From NCBI GenBank assembly GCA_016165875.1, contig JABBOT010000016.1:10726063-10790062 (forward strand): a DNA stretch of 64,000 nucleotides, written 5' to 3'. Both the position numbers and the translations under genes were made by a program. Source of the DNA: Acanthopleura granulata. Lineage: Eukaryota > Mollusca > Polyplacophora > Chitonida > Chitonidae. Shown here piece after piece: positions 58,965 to 64,000 of the stretch (positions are counted from its first letter, which is position 1; each line of letters starts with the position of its first letter). Under the pieces are notes generated by a model. That model was not told the DNA's origin and made no database searches. It worked only from the letters and a program-made list of their open reading frames with translations.

Positions 58965-59168
58965 CTCTGATTCTTGACCAAGGAGGGTTCAATTCCAGTC
59001 CTTGCTCACTAGTTATTTTTTAGAATTCAGTGTTTGCCAACTAACTGTTCAAAAGTTGTGCTTTCCTGAAGCCTCTGGTATATGTAGAGGGAGTTATTCC
59101 ACTACCAAACCTAAATGCCATTATCTGAGGCAAATACATATGTGAAACACTAACCAAATAAAGAAAGA
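58965..59168 (+). repeat. strongly diverged SINE-A copy
   Basis: The B-box-like GGGTTCAATTCCAGTCC at about 58985, a body of about 150 bp, then GTGAAACACTAACCAAATAA and AGAAAG. The order matches SINE-A while most body bases differ. Confidence 0.55.
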
Positions 59169-59747
59169 AGTGAATTAGTTGTCACAGTCAGTGATCATGA
59201 ATAAGAAGTATTAGCAATGAGGCTGTTCTATCTACAAGCACAAGGCCACAGATCTTCACAAATGGCACTGGCAGTTTTATGTCCCAGTATTCTGATCTCC
59301 ATGTCCCTTGAAAATAGACTTGTGTAGATTTAAATTTTAGGAATGAGTGTGAGATTACATGTACATCTTCTATAATTTTCCATGATGTAGTGCAGTAGTG
59401 TCACAAGCACCCAGAATGCATGTAAACTGTGCCCAAGTTAAAGCAGCCCTAAAGGACAGACATTTTTCACCTACATTGAATGTATAAAACAAATATTCAT
59501 TTCCCCTTCCAAACCAATGCCTTGTAAATGAGTAAAAATTTGACATGAAGTTTTGGATGCTCACAAGATAAGACCAAAAATTACAACACAGGATGTGCTC
59601 AAATGGGAAGGGGGCTTATTTTCTAATCCTGTGAGGCATCATTAGCATGAAACAGGACCTTGAGGTATAATTATGATAAAAATTCATTGTAGCACAACTT
59701 CTACCATGTTACAGTGTATCATATTCTGTTGTAACGTCACACTGTCG

Positions 59748-60000
59748 TTAAAGGAGAAGAAAACATAATAATGATGCCAAAATCAGATGACAGAGGCTCC
59801 AAGCTTATTTGCAGATATGGTCCTTAATATTTTTTTGGAATTTTTTTTTCATTGGAAAAGGGTATTTAAAAATATTTTTGTATGGTGGGTATATGGGCCA
59901 ACTTTTGGTATTTATCGTTGTTGCATAGTAATGCTCTGACTGAGGATGTGATGTATGTCTAATAAATTTATATGAATGTAAATTTGTTTATGTCCAGACA
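59748..60000 (+). mobile_element. TTAA-ended non-autonomous repeat, plus-strand copy
   Basis: It begins TTAAAGGAGAAGAAAACATA and contains GGTGGGTATATGGG, TTTTGGTATTTAT and GAGGATGTGATG. It matches the reverse complement of 60089-60330 over nearly its full length. The right end is decayed. Confidence 0.6.
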
Positions 60001-60088
60001 TGAGCATTTATCCTGAATTATGATAATATTTATGAACATATTAAAAATATAAATGTGATCAAAATCCAGGGGAATACATTTGCTAGCG

Positions 60089-60330
60089 TTAAAGGACAAA
60101 TTCTTGTGCCAAAATATTCAATAAACATGTGTTACATCCTCATTTGTAACATTTTTACAGAAAGACTATAAATACCAAAATGTGATCCCAGATACCCACC
60201 ACACAACAATTATTTTCTTTTTCTATTCAAAGAAAAAAGGAAAAAAATGTTGGAAGACCACATTTGCAAGTAATTTTTCACACTCTTTCATGTGAACTTT
60301 ATGTCATTTGTATGTTTTCTCCACCTTTAA
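60089..60330 (-). mobile_element. TTAA-ended non-autonomous repeat, minus-strand copy, both ends visible
   Basis: The left end is TTAAAGGACAAATTC and the right end is TTTTCTCCACCTTTAA. Thus TTAA flanks AGG...CCT at both sides, as expected for a small DNA transposon that duplicates TTAA (piggyBac-like insertion). No transposase is present. It lies about 90 bp from an inverted partner. Confidence 0.6.
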
Positions 60331-60364
60331 TATGATGATGACGATTATGATGAATCGGGAAGGG

Positions 60365-61585
60365 AACATTGACGTCGAGTTTCTACCGCAGGGCGTTTGA
60401 CAGGTTCCCAATCTCAAGCCCTTAGGTTATGGTTATTTGTGACATGATTTAAAAACTGTGTCTGGTGTGTGATTGGCCGACACATCCACTTCTATGAACC
60501 TTTCTGAACTGTCAACCAAGAACACACATTTGACAACCACACAACTTTTGACGTTGTGACGTCACAGATGTTTTCATGAGGAATGGAACATAAAGTAACG
60601 TTGTCACAAGAAGGGGTGGTGGATCTGTCCATTGGCCTGTCATTATTGCCATGTTTACATGATGGCTAATAGGAAGATGTAACAGTTACAGTACAAGTAG
60701 TTTACATGTACATCATGAGAACAGATTTTAACACAGAGTTTTGGAGTACATGTAACTTCAAGGAGCATAAATGTACCTCAGTATACATGTATGTAAGCAA
60801 CAAATATTTGAAAAGATCAACAGATTTTTGTGGGAAGCTGCCTGTTTTAATAAGTGTGTCCCTGGTGAGTATTTAAGACCGTTAAGCATGGTTAGACCTG
60901 GCAATGCTTCACAGTGTGGCGTGGACACATGTGGAAAATCTTACAAAGAAATTTTTGCACATGTAAATGTATAGGCAGAAAGAGTTCCTCTGTATGTATA
61001 TATTTTTTTTATATTCGAGATATCAGAACTGGAAAGTAGTGCATGTATGCAGTAGATGTAAATTACATGTGTGGTTACTAATATTTGTTGTTATATGCAT
61101 GTCATGGGACAACATGTATAGTTCCTGGATTCTTGTGCGTAGAAACTCACACATATTGTAGTTCAAGTTGAGATGGATCTTACTGACAAACACTTTGTTT
61201 ATTCTGCTGGCCAAGTTTAAGGTACAGGTACATGTCCTCATTGTACCTGGCTTCATGGTATTATGAATTAAGGCTCATGCAGTGTCCCGTGCTCAGGTTA
61301 CAGTGTGAAGGCCCTGAGAGTAGCCTCATTGATGAAGGGACAGGCCCCTCAGCCCAGGAGTCCCATCTCAAGTACCAGTGTTATTATCAACTGCTTGTTT
61401 TGTTGTGCAAAGTAATACGCTGTGACACCAAAACCAGCAACATTAGACTTGATTGAAATCGGTCGTTCCACATTGACAGTGTAAGGTTTGATTGGTTGAT
61501 AGCCTGCTTTCCCGGGACGGCTGCCAGGAAGAAAGCGTCGTTTGACGTCAGTAGACGCGCAGTGACGTCTTCTCCCAGGCCCTAG
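60365..61585 (+). promoter_or_regulatory. cluster of CRE and CCAAT boxes in the intron-like region
   Basis: GACGTCG near 60371, GATTGGCC (CCAAT complement) near 60471, GTGACGTCAC at 60556-60565, ATTGGTTG near 61491, TGACGTCA at 61543-61550 and TGACGTCT at 61563-61570. CG content is high at 61500-61580. It could be an internal promoter or enhancer. No exon is recognised after it. Confidence 0.35.
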
Positions 61586-61723
61586 TCACTGCAGGCTGGT
61601 CACACCATTTTCTGCAATTCCCAGGAACCCTTTGATCATGAGTCCTAGCGCCCGAGAACAACAGATCTGTACCAGCAGACTGGCCAATCGTATTTGTTAT
61701 GACACTTCATCTGAGCACTCTCT

Positions 61724-61810
61724 TCTTTTTTTTTTTTTCTTGCTGCGTTTCTTTTTTTTTTTTGTTTTTTGTTTTTTGTTTTTTGTTTTTTTATTTTTGT
61801 TTTTTGGAGA
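61724..61810. repeat. T-rich simple repeat (T)n and (TTTTTTG)n
   Basis: T runs followed by TTTTTTG units. The open frames across it are low-complexity Phe tracts and not genes. Confidence 0.9.
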
Positions 61811-62204
61811 TTTTTTCTTGTTTGTTACTCTGCAGCGGATCAGTTTTCTCCCAGTTACGGTTACCTTCTTCCTGGCCTTACCTCATGGCTTTGTTTGCTG
61901 GGGGGATTATATCTAGGTCATGCTGCAGATTGTTTTGCCATCCCGTTATGTACTAGTATGTGAGTGTCAGCCACACATGATGCCAAACAAATCACTACTT
62001 GACAATTTTTCTTTGCGAACCTATTTTACTAGACCGATGGTGGGGGCTGGAAGGTGGGGGAATCGAGTTCATATTGTGATTAAGTTTGCCAGATTTCTCT
62101 ATTTAATCACATATCTGTTCGTTTTTACCCCTTTGCCAATTTTGTCCAAGCTGGCAGCATCTGTCCATCTGTCCATATTCCTCATAAACCCTCTATCTGT
62201 AGAA

Positions 62205-62535
62205 CAGCTTATCTGAACTTCACCAAGCTTAATCCACACTTGCACATTGGCATAAGGAAGAACCCTGTTGATTTTCAGCGACCTTGACCTTTTTTCAAGG
62301 TCATTGGGAATGTTTAAGTTAAATTTTATAAAAGGCTTGTAAACATGATATCAATAGAACGGTTTAGCGTAAGTTCACCTAACTTACACCATACTTGTAC
62401 TTTGGCATAAGGAAGAACCCAGTAATTTTCATTGACCTTGACCATTTTTCTTTAAGGTCATTGTGGTCATTTAAGTTTAATTTTATAAAAGGCTTGTAAA
62501 CGCTCTGTCTCTTGAACAGTTTGTCCCAAGTTCGT
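62205..62535. repeat. two tandem units (about 156 bp) of a half-site-rich repeat
   Basis: CATAAGGAAGAACCC recurs at 62251 and 62406, and AAAGGCTTGTAAAC at 62332 and 62489. Between them each unit has GACCTTGACC followed by a T run and AAGGTCATTG. The look is that of a dispersed bivalve repeat. Confidence 0.85.
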
Positions 62536-62539
62536 CAAT

Positions 62540-64000
62540 TTTTATGAATGGCTAGTATTATACATAATCTCTCCTGGAATTTGTATCTTGTTACATTGAA
62601 CATGTGCTTACAGGGAAAGACCTCGTAAACATGAACTTAGGGTGAGTGTAATGGTCATCAAAAACTGTATCTGAAAATACCTTGACTACCAGAAAAAATG
62701 CAGTCAAGTGTTTTGATTGAATGGTGGGTTTTATGGGCCACATTGGTAAAAGCCAACAGGTACGTGATCTAAAGGAATTTCGCTTTAAGGCTGAGGGATT
62801 TTAAGTGCATTGCACGGTATTTTTTGTTGTGTTAAATCTGAATGCATGTTAATGTCTGTGCATACTTTCACCATGGTGATGTCAGCAATGTGACTGAAGA
62901 GACACCAGTGCAGTAAGCACAATGAGCAATCTACATGTCCATGTACATGTATGATCATGGATGGCCTTACTGTGTAGTAAATAGAGAAATAAATAAATTT
63001 TCAGTAGCTAAATGTGAATTTCTAGGGTGACATCACAATTGTTTTGTCAGGTACATGTAGAAAAGATGAAATAACTCACATGGTTTACGGATGGAGATTT
63101 GACTATGATCTAGGTATTCAGTATGTTATTCCATGTAAAATGTTACTTTTATGCTGAAACCTTTCAGTTTTCCAGATAAGATGTCAACCTTACTTCCAAA
63201 TAAACCTCAAACACCTTTCTGGGAACTGTCAGAATGAAGATAAATGTGCAGCGTAGTCATTGGGTGATGTTTCAGGTCATTTACTATGCTCATAAGACAG
63301 TCATTTGTTTGCCTCAAAAAATGCACTTTTCATGGGAATGATTGTAGGTTATTTATTAAAATTAGTATCACACATGTAAAATGTCCCGTTAGCACACGTG
63401 GAAATGTACCTGAGCAAGCGATTAAAGCCTGAATTGTGTTATACACATTGTGCAACTTTGAATGACAGAGTGCAGTCATTTAAAATCAGAAATGCAAATA
63501 CATGCTGTATTGTGCATGTAAGATATACTCTATATGTCAGTGTGTATGATTTAGCATAGCACTTTTCACCTTAGGTGGTAATAAGTACATGAATTGAGAA
63601 AATAATTATTAACCTCTTCCCCAATACTAGTGTGGGCTGATTTGATACATGCAGAGAACATTGTTTTGTCTGGGCAGAACAAAAAAATCCCCAAATTCAT
63701 CATTCCTGGAACAGGTCTAAAAGTGGACCAATCACCTTGCAGCAGAGTTGGGTTTGGAAGGCTCAGAGGTATTTTGGGGAGAAAGAGTGGCATTTTTGGT
63801 GTCCTGCAGACTGACAAATTAGGGTACTTGTCTCCACATAATCCTTCACCCTATGTTCACCTGACTAGGATTCTGTTTTTCCCAAAATTATGCCCATTGA
63901 TTTTTGCAGGTTTCTTTGGCTGTGGATTCAACCAACCAGAGCTCCGGGAATCGTGGTGGATTGAGATTTGATCCAATGAACTGTGTCCTTGCTCACTTCA
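62540..64000 (+). other. intron-like sequence to the window end, no gene recognised
   Basis: Several ACATGTAC words and AT-rich sequence. The open frame 63630-63971 (113 codons) has no recognisable domain, and its rate of rare residues argues against a conserved exon. Confidence 0.35.

Noticed and set aside
61632..61963. Phe-rich open frames resembling membrane segments
   Set aside because: They read through a (T)n/(TTTTTTG)n simple repeat.
63630..63971. Open frame of 113 codons at the window end
   Set aside because: No domain, no acceptor-donor pair in frame, and composition like the surrounding intron-like DNA.

Overview
The window looks like nuclear DNA of a marine lophotrochozoan, most likely a mollusc; a brachiopod is possible. 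The grounds are spliced-gene architecture, AT-rich non-coding sequence, many copies of a tRNA-derived SINE with an (AAAT)n tail, decayed Ty3/gypsy and Ty1/copia elements, and several minisatellites. There are no operons, ribosome-binding sites or CRISPR arrays. The species call is inference from the general look of the repeats, not from a search.

Region by region: (1) 1-560 holds the 5' exon of a mitochondrial ribosomal protein gene, mL45/mRpL45, on the minus strand. Its strong ATG overlaps a YY1-type AAGATGGCGGC box and its exon seems to end at a non-canonical GC splice donor. (2) 560-7200 is intergenic with SINE copies, two CRE-containing promoter-like patches and short tandem repeats. (3) 7200-15200 is a pile of dead retroelements. 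It contains a minus-strand Ty3/gypsy gag-protease-RT-RNase H relic without integrase, a plus-strand Ty3/gypsy relic (possible LTR, primer-binding site, protease, start of RT), and a nearly full-length but broken Ty1/copia pol, itself split by a SINE with a perfect 12-bp target-site duplication. (4) 15200-31100 is repeat-rich intergenic DNA with two SINE families, a 28-bp minisatellite and degenerate tandem repeats.

(5) At about 31.38-31.56 kb a CpG-bearing stretch ends in a perfect GTAAGT donor. From there to the end the plus strand is conspicuously T-rich and no coding exon is recognisable. I read this as a non-coding first exon followed by a first intron of more than 32 kb, on the plus strand. 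Inside it lie a canonical G-quadruplex motif, a 46-bp G-rich minisatellite (19 units), a 25-bp minisatellite (about 58 units) with an internal duplication of about 600 bp, a dispersed duplication near 54.5/55.6 kb, a SINE whose pol III A-box region is tandemly multiplied, an inverted pair of TTAA-ended repeats, a nuclear-receptor-half-site-rich repeat, and a cluster of CRE/CCAAT boxes.

Only one gene can be named with fair confidence (mRpL45, partial). No clear new biological system is visible. The strongest unusual signals are the A-box array (57.5 kb), the inverted TTAA element pair (59.7-60.3 kb), the structured minisatellites, and the possible GC-AG intron in mRpL45.
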